A stretch of 57,547 bases of DNA from Paraeggerthella sp964369725 (GTDB taxonomy: Bacteria; Actinomycetota; Coriobacteriia; Coriobacteriales; Eggerthellaceae), in contig CAYJGC010000005.1 of the NCBI GenBank assembly GCA_964369725.1, positions 1 through 57,547 on the forward strand, in the 5' to 3' direction. The position numbers were made by a program, and so were the translations under genes. The notes beneath the pieces were generated by a model. That model was not told the DNA's origin. It was given only the letters and a program-made list of their open reading frames with translations, and made no database searches. This document shows, one piece after another, positions 8,069 to 17,568 of this stretch (the stretch's first letter is position 1; each line of letters starts with the position of its first letter).

Positions 8069-8941
8069 ATGTCCATAGATACACAAGTTCCCCCGAAAAA
8101 TCGTGAACACCCCCCGTGCAAGAACACAAAACTCACGACTACTGAAGACTGCAAAAAAACGCGCAGTGTTATACTCCTCAGCACAATACTGACCCTGCTT
8201 TTATGTTGCACTCTAGGCGGACTTAGCTATATGGTATGGGTGAACTACCAGGCTAGTCAGTCTTCTGACAACATGAAGAGCGCTTCATTTTCCAAATCCC
8301 CTCAAGAAGAAACCAGCCTAGAACCTCCTTCAGAAACTTCTTTACTTGACAACCCTGTTAACTTTGAAGTGGAAAGGACTGAAAACTCGGATATCTATGC
8401 CTGGATCTACATTCCTAACACCAACATAAATTATCCCATTTTGCAGCATGCCATTCTTGACAATTATTATCTGAGCCACAATGTGAAAGGGGAAAAAGCC
8501 ACCGAAGGTGCAATCTATACACAGATGGCCAATACTCTCGACTTTACTGATCCCGTAACGGTGCTCTACGGACACAATCTCATCGATGGAACTATGTTTT
8601 CAACTTTACATTACTTTGAAAATCCTGATTTCTTTAAAGAAAATGAATTTATTTATATTTACACTCCAGGGCGCATTCTTACATATCGAGTTATTTCTGC
8701 CTATATGTACGATGACCGACATATCTTAAACTCTTTCGATTTTTCAAACCCTTCCATTACGCAAGACTATTTCAACTATGTAACCAATCCCGATTCTTTA
8801 CTAGCAAATGTACGCGCAGAAACCGAGCTCGCTTCCGGAGATACTATTATTCAACTAAGTACCTGTTTTAATGAATGGATTTATTCGAACAATCGCTATA
8901 TAGTTACAGGGGTGCTCGTTGATAATCAAGAAACGAACTAA
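8069..8941 (+). CDS. Class B-type sortase (second copy)
   Basis: 290 aa, the same length as the sortase at 3505. It has a short cytoplasmic tail, a transmembrane helix at about 33-57 and the class B catalytic domain. His169 (YGHNL), Cys266 (LSTC) and Arg276 (NNRYI) fall at exactly the same numbers as in the first copy, and long stretches such as MYDDRHILNSFDFS and YVTNPDSLL are identical. The N-terminal tails differ, so the duplication is not recent. It sits 140 bp after the SPKTG protein, its probable substrate. No good Shine-Dalgarno site precedes the ATG, which may keep its level low. No LCP gene follows this copy; the next gene (thiD) is convergent. Confidence 0.9.
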   Translation: MSIDTQVPPKNREHPPCKNTKLTTTEDCKKTRSVILLSTILTLLLCCTLGGLSYMVWVNYQASQSSDNMKSASFSKSPQEETSLEPPSETSLLDNPVNFEVERTENSDIYAWIYIPNTNINYPILQHAILDNYYLSHNVKGEKATEGAIYTQMANTLDFTDPVTVLYGHNLIDGTMFSTLHYFENPDFFKENEFIYIYTPGRILTYRVISAYMYDDRHILNSFDFSNPSITQDYFNYVTNPDSLLANVRAETELASGDTIIQLSTCFNEWIYSNNRYIVTGVLVDNQETN

Positions 8942-9126
8942 TGCTTCAACGGTCACATGAACTGAGTGGCTAAAAAATCAAACTCTTTGAAGTCGCTCTA
9001 ATCTTTAAAAACTTATATTTGTAAACTCAAAGCAATATCACTGTTACGCTCTTAACAGAATTTATTTTACACAATTAGGCTTTCTGCTCACATAAATATT
9101 TGTAAGATTCGCCCGTCAGCGATATC

Positions 9127-9915
9127 TTAAGAATCCCGCTCCCAGAGATGGTTCAAAGGGCCACTTCCTTGCCCTAAATCCAAACCTGCCCCCAAAGCAC
9201 CCCTCACGTACCTCTTAGCGCGACGGACCGCTTCTTCCACTGTGCATCCTTTTGCCAAGCCGCAAGCAATCGCCGAAGACAAGGTGCATCCTGTCCCATG
9301 AGTGTTTTCTGTTTTAATACGCGAAGAGCGAATCCACACCATTTCCCCAGAGGGCAGTAGCAACAAATCATCTGCGGTATCACAACGATGCCCGCCCTTG
9401 ATTAAAACTGCTCCCTTACTCATCTCCGCAATACAATAACCAGCACGCTCCATATCTGCCTCACTACATACCTCAAAACCGCATAAAACGGCTGCTTCAG
9501 GCATATTAGGAGTAATCACATCCGCTAAAGGAAGTAAGTCTGACTTAAGCGCAGCAATCGCATCATCAGAAATCAAGCGCGACCCACTTGTCGCAACCAT
9601 AACAGGATCAAAAACAATCTGTTGCGCTTCATACTCCCGTAGCTTCAGGGCAATAGCTTCAATAACTTCAGCCGAAGAAACCATACCTATTTTCACGGCA
9701 TCGGGTCGAATATCCTGAAAGACAGCATCTAGCTGCTTTTCTACAAATTCTGGCGACGTAGTGACTACCCCTGTCACTCCTAACGTATTTTGAGCAGTTA
9801 GCGCAGTAATGACCGTCTGTGCATATACGCCACAGGCTGAAATAGTCTTGATATCTGCTTGAATCCCTGCTCCGCCGCTTGAATCAGAACCAGCAATACT
9901 AAGCACGACCTTCAT
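9127..9915 (-). CDS. thiD: Hydroxymethylpyrimidine/phosphomethylpyrimidine kinase
   Basis: 262 aa. ThiD phosphorylates HMP and HMP-phosphate to HMP diphosphate in thiamine synthesis. The ribokinase-like fold is recognised by SIAGSDSSGGAGIQADIKT at the N-terminus, FDPVMVATSG in the middle, ITPNMPEA, and the catalytic HGTGCTLSSAIA anion-hole motif near the end. It follows thiE by 23 bp in one operon. No TPP riboswitch is visible upstream of the pair, and thiC and thiG are not in the window, so the locus may serve HMP salvage. Confidence 0.93.
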   Translation of the reverse strand: MKVVLSIAGSDSSGGAGIQADIKTISACGVYAQTVITALTAQNTLGVTGVVTTSPEFVEKQLDAVFQDIRPDAVKIGMVSSAEVIEAIALKLREYEAQQIVFDPVMVATSGSRLISDDAIAALKSDLLPLADVITPNMPEAAVLCGFEVCSEADMERAGYCIAEMSKGAVLIKGGHRCDTADDLLLLPSGEMVWIRSSRIKTENTHGTGCTLSSAIACGLAKGCTVEEAVRRAKRYVRGALGAGLDLGQGSGPLNHLWERDS

Positions 9916-9938
9916 AGCCTCAGGCTCCCTTCACGTAG

Positions 9939-10589
9939 TTATTTTCCCAAAACATCTTTGAGCAATGCGCGTAAGGCCACCGCTTGTTTTTTTATATCCT
10001 CCACAGCAAACAGAGCAGAAACCACAGCTACTCCTTCAAATCCCGAATCTCTCAAACACTCAATATTGTCAAGAGAGAGCCCTCCAATAGCGACAACGGG
10101 GATATCGAGCGCGTTACAAATGCTCTTTAAACCCTCCATGCCCACTGGTACGGTGTTTTTCTTGGTTGATGTAGGAAAAATTGCCCCTACACCTACATAG
10201 TCTGCACCCTCTTCCTGCGCTGCGATAGCTTGCTCTAACGTATGTGCAGTCACGCCAATAATAGCATCTGAACCCATACGTTTTCGTGCTTTTGCGCACG
10301 TCATATCATCTTGCCCCAGATGCACGCCATCAGCACCCACAATTTGCGCAACACGCACATCATCGTTGACGATAAAAGGAATTCCTGCCTCCTTACAAAG
10401 CGGCATCACAGTTCGTGCACGGAGAACCATAGCAGCTTGAGAAAGATCCTTTTCCCGCAATTGGAGAAGCGTTATGCCTCCTTCAATTGCCTCTTCGACG
10501 CACTGAACTAAAGGGCGATCGCCAATCAAAGCAGTATCTGTTACCGCATAAAGAGTTAAAGCATGACGTAATTTTTCACGTGAATACAC
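9939..10589 (-). CDS. thiE: Thiamine-phosphate synthase
   Basis: 216 aa. It couples HMP diphosphate and thiazole phosphate to thiamine phosphate. TIM-barrel signatures present are LLQLREKDLS, IPFIVNDDV, GVHLGQDDM, GADYVGVGAIFPTSTKK and VAIGGLSLDN. No ATG opens the frame: a GTG at 10589 lies 9 nt after AGAAAGG, and a TTG at 10595 is an alternative two codons earlier. It is downstream of prmC (50 bp) and upstream of thiD, so it probably belongs to a long prfA-prmC-thiE-thiD transcript. Confidence 0.92.
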   Translation of the reverse strand: MYSREKLRHALTLYAVTDTALIGDRPLVQCVEEAIEGGITLLQLREKDLSQAAMVLRARTVMPLCKEAGIPFIVNDDVRVAQIVGADGVHLGQDDMTCAKARKRMGSDAIIGVTAHTLEQAIAAQEEGADYVGVGAIFPTSTKKNTVPVGMEGLKSICNALDIPVVAIGGLSLDNIECLRDSGFEGVAVVSALFAVEDIKKQAVALRALLKDVLGK

Positions 10590-10639
10590 AGACAAAAGCC
10601 TTTCTCTTATCCGCCCATCACTTACCCTCGACAGCTCTT

Positions 10640-11680
10640 TTAAGGCTTACGAGCAATAAGAATACGGGGTCGATTTGCTAAATCGTTCACAATACGCACC
10701 GATAAAAATCCCGCTTCGCGAGCAAGCGCGGCAGCAGCATCTAAACAGGTTTCATGCAGCTCGAACACAAAGCCACCCCCAGGCTTTAGTGCAGTTTTGC
10801 ACCAAACAAACAAACGACGCGCGATATCTAACCCGTCCTGCCCACCATCCAAAGCAAGCTCGGGCTCAAAGCCCGCCACTTCATGTTCAAGCTCCTCTAA
10901 AACGGCTGTAGGAATATAAGGCGGATTAGATACCACCAAATCAAACTCACCTATCAGAGAATTATCAATGCGCTGACCCAGATCGCCTTCAATTATCTCA
11001 ACTTGATCCTCTAAGCCCAACACATGAACATTGTCTCGCGCCAACAAGACGGCTTCGGGCGAAATATCTGTTGCTATAACACGCGTGCAGGGATGCTCGT
11101 GTGCAATAGAGCAAGCAATACACCCTGACCCCGTACAGATATCAGCAACGAGATAGGTTTCTTGACTTGGCGAAAAAGCCTCATCAATTGCACCCTGCAG
11201 CTCCTGAACTGCAATAGAACTTAGTTCGGAGAAATCGAGATTGCTCATCTGCTTTTCACCAAGCAACTCGCTTGCTGAAGGAACAGTAAAGCTCGCATTT
11301 TCCTCTTCTTCCCTCGCGCGCGGCCGCGGCGCTACAGGCAGCAAAGCAAGAGCTTCACTTACCAGCACTTCGGTCTCGGGGCGAGGAATCAAAACGCCCG
11401 GTCTTACTCTTACCACAATGTGCCGGAATCCAACTTCCCCTGTTATATATTGAAGAGGTTCACCTTGGCCTCGGCGAGAAACATATTCTCTTAAAACATC
11501 GCGCTCTTCTATAGAAAGAGGTCTATCAAAATTGGTATACAGTTCTATTCGACTTAAGTTGGTTGCCTCGGAAATAAGCCATTCTGCCGAAGGACGCGGG
11601 GATTTATCTCCCTTGTGCGCAAGATAGCCGCTCGTCCAATCGAGAGCAGCTTTAATTGTCCAAGTTTCATGCGTGCTCAA
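10640..11680 (-). CDS. prmC: Peptide chain release factor N5-glutamine methyltransferase with an internal insertion
   Basis: 346 aa against about 280 for the family. PrmC methylates the Gln of the GGQ motif in RF1 and RF2. The N-terminal helical domain (WLISEATNLSR, GEPLQYITGEVGF) and the AdoMet fold (VADICTGSGCIA, ATDISPEAV) are present, with the NPPY catalytic motif (VVSNPPYIP). Between IPRPETEVLV at about 96-105 and VADICTGSG lies an added segment of about 55 acidic and Ser-rich residues (PRAREEEENASF onward), probably a disordered loop. The start is TTG at 11680 with GGGG 7 nt upstream; no in-frame ATG fits. The gene lies directly after prfA, its substrate gene, the usual arrangement. Confidence 0.9.
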   Translation of the reverse strand: MSTHETWTIKAALDWTSGYLAHKGDKSPRPSAEWLISEATNLSRIELYTNFDRPLSIEERDVLREYVSRRGQGEPLQYITGEVGFRHIVVRVRPGVLIPRPETEVLVSEALALLPVAPRPRAREEEENASFTVPSASELLGEKQMSNLDFSELSSIAVQELQGAIDEAFSPSQETYLVADICTGSGCIACSIAHEHPCTRVIATDISPEAVLLARDNVHVLGLEDQVEIIEGDLGQRIDNSLIGEFDLVVSNPPYIPTAVLEELEHEVAGFEPELALDGGQDGLDIARRLFVWCKTALKPGGGFVFELHETCLDAAAALAREAGFLSVRIVNDLANRPRILIARKP

Positions 11681-11726
11681 AACTAGCCCCGTATCTTATT
11701 GTCCGCAACCACTTAAATCAATAATA

Positions 11727-12809
11727 CTATACAGCTGCCTCAAGTTTTTTTGCACGGTCAGCTGCCTGAAGTGCCGTAATGAGCTCGCTAAGACTTGCTC
11801 CACCTGCGCCCATTAAAACTCCATTGTATGTTCCGTTGTAGCCAATACGATGATCGGTCACACGATCCTGAGGCCCGTTATAGGTACGAATCTTTTCAGA
11901 ACGGTCACCCGTGCCTATTTGACTACGACGCTCCGCTCCTTCTGCAGCCTGTTGTTCCGCAAGCATTTTTTCGTACAAACGCGCGCGCAAAACACTCATA
12001 GCAGCAATCTTATTTTGGAGCTGTGATTTTTGATCCTGAGACTGCACAACCAACCCAGAAGGAATATGGGTAATGCGAACAGCAGAGTCGGTAGTATTAA
12101 CACATTGTCCACCCGGACCGCCCGCACGATATACGTCAATACGTAAATCATTTTGATTAATATCTATCTCAACTTCGTCTGCTTCTGGAAGCACCGCAAC
12201 CGTTGCTGTAGAAGTATGAATGCGTCCCTGGCTTTCAGTCTTAGGGACCCGCTGTACGCGATGAACCCCCGATTCAAACTTCATAACCGAATAGACTTTG
12301 TCACCTTTTACTTTAAATTGGACTTCTTTAAAGCCTCCTGCTTCAGATGCAGAAATGTCTAACGTCTCGGTCTTCCATCCTTGCTCTGCAGCAAATCTCT
12401 CATACATTTTATGAAGATCTCCCGCGAAGATAGCAGCTTCATCACCGCCAGCACCTGCGCGAATCTCAACAATAATATCTTTATCGTCTGCTGGGTCTAC
12501 CGGAATAAGCATGAACTTAATATCGTCTTCAAGCTCTGGAAGCTTTGCTTCGATTTCAGCAATCTCCTCTTGAGCAAACTCTTTCATGTCAGGATCACCG
12601 AGCATCTCTTTTGCTGCGGCCATGTCATCTGCAGCCTGTACATATTCGGCAGCTCTATGAGCAAGTGGGCCTTGGCTGGCATACTCTTTTGCTAAGCGAT
12701 TATATTCTTTTTGATTTGACAAAACTTCTGGATCGCCCATCTTTGCCTGTAAATCTTCATAGGCTTCGATAATCTTTTCTAGTTTTGCTCTCATATCAGT
12801 ATCTTGCAT
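11727..12809 (-). CDS. prfA: Peptide chain release factor 1
   Basis: 360 aa, exactly the family length from ATG 12809. RF1 ends translation at UAA and UAG. It has the coiled N-terminal domain, the codon-recognition PxT loop (here PKT at 189-191, within VPKTESQGRIHTS) and the GGQ motif at 233-235 (GGPGGQCVNTTDS), whose Gln is the PrmC target. A longer open frame to 12935 overlaps trxB and is not used; the ATG at 12809 has GAAGGA upstream. prmC follows. Confidence 0.95.
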   Translation of the reverse strand: MQDTDMRAKLEKIIEAYEDLQAKMGDPEVLSNQKEYNRLAKEYASQGPLAHRAAEYVQAADDMAAAKEMLGDPDMKEFAQEEIAEIEAKLPELEDDIKFMLIPVDPADDKDIIVEIRAGAGGDEAAIFAGDLHKMYERFAAEQGWKTETLDISASEAGGFKEVQFKVKGDKVYSVMKFESGVHRVQRVPKTESQGRIHTSTATVAVLPEADEVEIDINQNDLRIDVYRAGGPGGQCVNTTDSAVRITHIPSGLVVQSQDQKSQLQNKIAAMSVLRARLYEKMLAEQQAAEGAERRSQIGTGDRSEKIRTYNGPQDRVTDHRIGYNGTYNGVLMGAGGASLSELITALQAADRAKKLEAAV

Positions 12810-12891
12810 AATGAAGTTATCCTTCACATCGTAGTTTTTAGTGCAACTTATGTATGATATCAGAAGCTGGAGTATTACACAGCACTTCTCA

Positions 12892-13857
12892 CTAGATTGC
12901 CAAGTATTCAGCCGCCTGCTCGGCACATACCGCACCGTCTGCTACTGCGGTAACCACCTGTCGCAAGAATTTAGTACGCACGTCCCCGGCCACAAATACA
13001 CCAGGAAGCTTTGTAGCACCCTTTTCGTCAGCAATTACATATCCCGCTTCGTCTAAATCAAGCGCACCTTGCAAAAAATCAGTATTGGGCTGAGTTCCGA
13101 CCGCGACAAACAGTCCACTGACTGCAACATCTCGCTGAACGCCCTCTACCGTAAGATCTAAAACCACGCTCGCAAGTGCACCCTGTTCAGCCACGAGCTT
13201 AACGGGTACTGCGTTCCAAATAATCTCAATATTGGATATCTCTTTTAAACGCTCATGATAGATTGCTGTTGCACGTAACTTGTCGCGGCGATGAACCAAG
13301 TAAACCTTTTTACATATACGAGAAAGATATATGGCTTCACCCACTGCCGTGTTGCCGCCACCCACAATCATGACGTCTTTATCCCTAAAAAAATTGCCAT
13401 CGCAGGTTGCACAATACGATACACCACGTCCCGTAAGATCTTCCTCTAGCTCTAGCCCCAACTTGCGAGGACGAGCTCCCGTAGCCACAATCACGCTCTT
13501 CGCACCATATTGGCCAAAAGCTGTCTTTAATATTTTAGGATTTTGCTGAAGATCAACGGAAACAACCTCTTCGCTTATATTAGTTACGCCGAACAAATCA
13601 GCTTGTTGCTTCATTGAAAAGGCAAGCTCAAAGCCATTAACAGCGCTCGGAAAACCGGGATAATTTTCCAAATGTTCAGTCAATGCAAGCTGACCACCCG
13701 GTGATATACGCTCAAACACTCCCGCAGAATACCCAGCACGCTGCGTATACATGCCTGCTGTCATACCTGCAGGGCCAGCCCCAATAACCGCCACGTCAAA
13801 CACTTCAACAGTCTTGTTTTCAGAATCCTGATTACCATTGTTCTGTATTTCCTGCAT
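12892..13857 (-). CDS. trxB: Thioredoxin-disulfide reductase
   Basis: 321 aa. It reduces thioredoxin with NADPH through FAD. Visible are the FAD-binding GAGPAG (26-31), the second Rossmann motif VGGGNTAVGEA, the redox-active CATC (149-152), and the C-terminal FAD motif GVFVAGDVR. The start follows AGGAGA. The partner thioredoxin gene (17569) is 4 kb away on the other strand, not in the same operon. The 82-bp gap to prfA shows no terminator, so the prfA genes may be read from here. Confidence 0.95.
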   Translation of the reverse strand: MQEIQNNGNQDSENKTVEVFDVAVIGAGPAGMTAGMYTQRAGYSAGVFERISPGGQLALTEHLENYPGFPSAVNGFELAFSMKQQADLFGVTNISEEVVSVDLQQNPKILKTAFGQYGAKSVIVATGARPRKLGLELEEDLTGRGVSYCATCDGNFFRDKDVMIVGGGNTAVGEAIYLSRICKKVYLVHRRDKLRATAIYHERLKEISNIEIIWNAVPVKLVAEQGALASVVLDLTVEGVQRDVAVSGLFVAVGTQPNTDFLQGALDLDEAGYVIADEKGATKLPGVFVAGDVRTKFLRQVVTAVADGAVCAEQAAEYLAI

Positions 13858-13893
13858 ATCATATCTCCTGTCAAATTGGTTTCTTTTAGTATA

Positions 13894-15252
13894 TCAGTCC
13901 TTGTTTTTTTGAGGAAAAACCGTAAGACCACTGCACCTTTGTTTATGTCGAACGCGCAGCAACCACAAGATTACTGCACTCAATAATACTTGAACCACAA
14001 CAACCGAGAACCAAACACCATCGACGCCAAAAAGAACAGCCAGCAACGTTACCACGAGAGCCACTAAGGCCGCTTCACCATACACAATACCATTTGACGC
14101 TCGCGCGTCATCAATGGCATAGAAATAAGAAATGGAAGCATGGGTAAAACCATAAAACGCATAGGCAATAGAGAAAATGGGGAGCGCAACCAAAACAATA
14201 GCTGTTGCTTCTTGAGACAAACCAAAAGCTAGCGGAACCTGATTGCGCAACAAAATCATACCCATTAAACCAAGAGCTCCCAAACTCACCGAGATAAGGT
14301 AATTCGTATTGCGAATTCGGCGGACTTTGTCATAGTCGCTTGCGCCCCAGTATCTCGATACCAACGGCTGAGAACCATCGCCAACACCTTGGATGAGAAT
14401 TTGCAATACAAAAGCTGCGTACGCAATAGCAGCATACGCAGCAAGGTCGGTTTCGTTGCCGAACCAAGCAAGATTCATGTTGATGGCTACAACGGTCACT
14501 TCAGGAACCAAAGTCAAACCGAAAGGCGCTGCACCTAAACGTACAATATGACGAGCTATGGTTAAGTCCAAGCGCAGGTATTTTTTTGCAATACGATTGT
14601 CTTTACGCAGAAAAAAACTCACGATAAGAACAAAGGCCACAATTTGCGAAACAACTGTTGCGGCGGCGGCACCAGCAATTCCTGTCCCCAAAACTATTAT
14701 GAATACGTAGTCAAGAAATGCATTCATGAATCCTGCAAGAATTTGCACAAACATGGCAAACGCGACTTTTCCACGATTTCGAATAAGAGGAATACACCCC
14801 GTTACTATCACCTGAAACGGAACCCCCAACGCAATTACACTCAGGTAAGTGGCTGCTTGCGTGAGAGTTTCTCCACGTCCTCCCAATAGTTCGCAGAGCG
14901 GCGCGGCAAACACATTAAGAATCACCATGAGGGGAAGCGACGATAGAAACAGCATGACAAAGGTTGTCCCTATTGCGCGCTGTGACTCATCTTCCTCTTT
15001 AGCTCCGTGAGCAATAGAAGATATAACACCCCCGCTCATGCCAATACCCGTACCAGTAGCCAAGACAACCGCGACAAGAGGAAACGCCACATTTACTCCG
15101 GCAAGTCCCGCATCCCCTACGGCATGTCCAACAAAAATGCCATCTACAATACTGTACACACCTGTTAACACAAAAGTTAGCACCGTGGGAATGATATATT
15201 TTAAGTACTCGCGTACCATAGTTTTTGTAAGAATTTTCAACCGTTCAACCAT
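13894..15252 (-). CDS. MATE family efflux transporter
   Basis: About 452 aa with twelve hydrophobic segments arranged as two similar halves. The first helix region (IIPTVLTFVLTGVYSIVDGIFVGHAVGD) and GVNVAFPL are typical of MatE proteins, which export cationic drugs or metabolites with Na+ or H+. The frame is open to 15372, but the first 40 residues there are not family-like. I place the start at ATG 15252, with ATG 15219 as an alternative; neither has a strong ribosome site. The gene is 36 bp upstream of trxB on the same strand and probably shares its transcript. Substrate unknown. Confidence 0.85.
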   Translation of the reverse strand: MVERLKILTKTMVREYLKYIIPTVLTFVLTGVYSIVDGIFVGHAVGDAGLAGVNVAFPLVAVVLATGTGIGMSGGVISSIAHGAKEEDESQRAIGTTFVMLFLSSLPLMVILNVFAAPLCELLGGRGETLTQAATYLSVIALGVPFQVIVTGCIPLIRNRGKVAFAMFVQILAGFMNAFLDYVFIIVLGTGIAGAAAATVVSQIVAFVLIVSFFLRKDNRIAKKYLRLDLTIARHIVRLGAAPFGLTLVPEVTVVAINMNLAWFGNETDLAAYAAIAYAAFVLQILIQGVGDGSQPLVSRYWGASDYDKVRRIRNTNYLISVSLGALGLMGMILLRNQVPLAFGLSQEATAIVLVALPIFSIAYAFYGFTHASISYFYAIDDARASNGIVYGEAALVALVVTLLAVLFGVDGVWFSVVVVQVLLSAVILWLLRVRHKQRCSGLTVFPQKNKD

Positions 15253-15477
15253 CCTTGACGCTTCATCGCAATATCTTAGTGCGTACTCTATACACTTCCC
15301 TTGCCAAAGAAAAGACCTCACGGTTACTTTTATCAAAATATTGACGTTGTTATTACTTGGAGCATCCGTCAACTTGTTTCAGGATTTCATTGCTTAAACA
15401 AACTGGTATTATAGGAAGAACAGTAGGATACAAAATGAAGCACCTGTCCATACCGTAAAAAGTGCGAGGAGCACACC

Positions 15478-16371
15478 ATGCCCGACACCCAAGCTCAAAA
15501 TGACTCTTCTTTCAAGCGACAGGTATTCCTCTCTTTGGAAGACCTACCCCACGCGCGAGGGCTCGCTTTACTGGCGGGCATTTGCCTATTTGTGCTCATT
15601 AGCATCAATGCAATTCTCGTAATATTTGATTCTCTACCTACCGTTTCAAACAGCTTAAAAGGAATGATTGACGCGTTTGGTATATTGTCTAGCTTTATAT
15701 TTGCTGCAGAATACATTGCGCGCCTTTGGGTTGCCGACATGACCTACCCCAAGCTGACACCGCGACGAGCTCGCCTACACTACGCAACCTCCATCATGGG
15801 CATTATTGATTTGCTCACTTTTTTGCCTATTATTTTTGTCCTATTCTCGCCCTTCTTAAATTCTGTCATTCACATGACCTATGTTGTCCGCCTGGTTAGG
15901 CTGTTTAAATTGACAAGATACATGAAAGGCATCCAATCGCTTTCTCGCGTTTTTAAAAAGAGCCGCTCAGAGATTGTTGCAGCGTTTACTGTTTTGGCGC
16001 TGCTCACTATAACTGCAAGCGTATTGATGTACGAAATAGAAAACCCGGTTCAACCAGAGGTCTTTGACAGCGTACTTACGGGCATGTATTGGGCTATTAC
16101 CACTATAACCAGCACAGGCTTTGGCGACCTGGTTCCCATAACGCCACTGGGGCGTTTCGTTGGGTCGGTCACTATGGTGCTATCTATTGCCTTTGTTGCC
16201 ATTCCCGCAGGTATTTTCTCTGCAGGATTTGTTGCAGAGTTCCAAAATCAGGACAACGAACGACGCCGCCTCCGATCTGCCCTGAGAAATAAAGGTCTTG
16301 ACGATGACTCTCTTGAAGACGATTTCGTAAACACCGAACACGGCAGCGACGATGCCGAAGAAACTGCCTAA
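15478..16371 (+). CDS. Voltage-gated potassium channel family protein
   Basis: 297 aa. Six hydrophobic segments are seen between about residues 25 and 255. The fourth has regularly spaced basic residues (VVRLVRLFKLTRYMK), like a voltage sensor. The pore loop has the selectivity filter TSTGFGD at about 211-217, a GFG variant of GYG that is also K+-selective in known channels. The last helix (VAIPAGIFSAGF) is typical. The C-terminal 45 residues are charged and probably cytoplasmic, with no RCK domain. GCGAGGAG precedes the ATG. It is a single-gene unit diverging from the MATE-trxB group. Confidence 0.88.
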   Translation: MPDTQAQNDSSFKRQVFLSLEDLPHARGLALLAGICLFVLISINAILVIFDSLPTVSNSLKGMIDAFGILSSFIFAAEYIARLWVADMTYPKLTPRRARLHYATSIMGIIDLLTFLPIIFVLFSPFLNSVIHMTYVVRLVRLFKLTRYMKGIQSLSRVFKKSRSEIVAAFTVLALLTITASVLMYEIENPVQPEVFDSVLTGMYWAITTITSTGFGDLVPITPLGRFVGSVTMVLSIAFVAIPAGIFSAGFVAEFQNQDNERRRLRSALRNKGLDDDSLEDDFVNTEHGSDDAEETA

Positions 16372-16399
16372 CCTCAAACAAACACACGTGACGAAGCGG

Positions 16400-17323
16400 C
16401 TAGCTTTCTAAATATTGCTTCAAAGCCGGCCATTGAAGAGCTGCCTGCATATAGCCTTGCTCATATAAATCCATCAATTTTGCAGCGTCTTTTTCCATAG
16501 CGCCAACAGTAACAGGTTTCGCAGGCCGAATAACAAACACCTCACCCTTATCATGCATGCGCGCTAAATTGCGATAGGTTCGATTGTATTCGAACGGGCG
16601 ATGCTGAGAGCGCTCAACAAAATGTGGATAATTGCCATAACGCTGACGAACCAACGCCATCAAGCGCTCTGGTCCTTTTTTGTATTCTGCATCTTGAGTA
16701 AGAACAACAATATGCTTTTTCGCGCCGGTCAATAGTGAATAGAGAATAGGCACGCTGTCACATACGCCGCCGTCAAGCAACTCCTTGCCATCTACGTTCA
16801 CCGTTTGACTAAGCAGAGGAAGGGAAGAAGAGGCAACAACATACAGCAAATCCTCGAGCGCGTCTTTGACTTCGTGGTAGTCCGCCTCTCCTGTCACCAA
16901 ATCGCTTGATACAACCGTAAGGCGCATGGGAGACTGATTAAATGCTTCGTAATTAAAAGGGTCTAATTTGTTGGGTATTTCATCAAAGGCAAACTCACGT
17001 CCATAAGCATTTCCTGTACGCAAAAAGCTTTGCATAGAGATATAGCGCCAATCATCGCAGTACTTCGTGTTTAGATAGCAGGTTCTGCCTATATCTCCGG
17101 CCACATACATATATCCACACAAAGCACCCGCAGATACCCCAATGGTGTGCTCGCAGAAAACCTTATTATCCATAAAAAAATCCAGCACACCTGCAGTGAA
17201 CTGGCCTCTCATGGCACCCCCTTCAAGTACGAGATTTGCGGGAGTAGTAGCATACCCACTCCATGAAGGATGGCGAAGCGCTGACTGTGGATACACAAAA
17301 TCTAGAGGCTCAAGGGTGCTCAT
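16400..17323 (-). CDS. Patatin-like phospholipase family protein
   Basis: 307 aa. The patatin catalytic dyad is visible: oxyanion motif GGAMRG at 35-40, nucleophile Ser64 in GVSAG, and Asp184 in LLDGG. It is related to the YjjU-type bacterial acyl hydrolases; the true substrate is unknown. No signal peptide or membrane helix, so it should be cytosolic or membrane-associated. The ATG follows GAAAGGA. It converges on the potassium channel gene with only 28 bp between the stops and diverges from trxA. Confidence 0.85.
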   Translation of the reverse strand: MSTLEPLDFVYPQSALRHPSWSGYATTPANLVLEGGAMRGQFTAGVLDFFMDNKVFCEHTIGVSAGALCGYMYVAGDIGRTCYLNTKYCDDWRYISMQSFLRTGNAYGREFAFDEIPNKLDPFNYEAFNQSPMRLTVVSSDLVTGEADYHEVKDALEDLLYVVASSSLPLLSQTVNVDGKELLDGGVCDSVPILYSLLTGAKKHIVVLTQDAEYKKGPERLMALVRQRYGNYPHFVERSQHRPFEYNRTYRNLARMHDKGEVFVIRPAKPVTVGAMEKDAAKLMDLYEQGYMQAALQWPALKQYLES

Positions 17324-17568
17324 ATCAATCCTTTCTTTGATGGGTATATTATAACGGTTGAAATAAAAGATGTACTACTTATGGATATGTTGCCTTTATC
17401 AAGTTTTGCCATCCAAAAAGCAACAATACCCAACCAGGCAACACAAGCGGCTATACTTACCTTCTGTTTACGCTGTGATTTATTAACATTGCCAATAATT
17501 GATAGCGTCAGACTTGATAGCATAGTAGGTGTTTAGCAATACGGTATCATCAATAAGGAGGTTTTAGC

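Noticed and set aside
9041..9058. CTGTTA/TAACAG hairpin as terminator for the second sortase or thiD
   Set aside because: Only 6 bp with AT pairs and no clear T run.
9916..10660. TPP riboswitch for thiE/thiD
   Set aside because: No thi-box (CUGAGA-type) signature was found upstream, and thiE follows prmC closely.
17320..17523. 67-codon open frame overlapping the start of the patatin gene
   Set aside because: No ribosome site, overlap with a well-supported start, and no recognised family.
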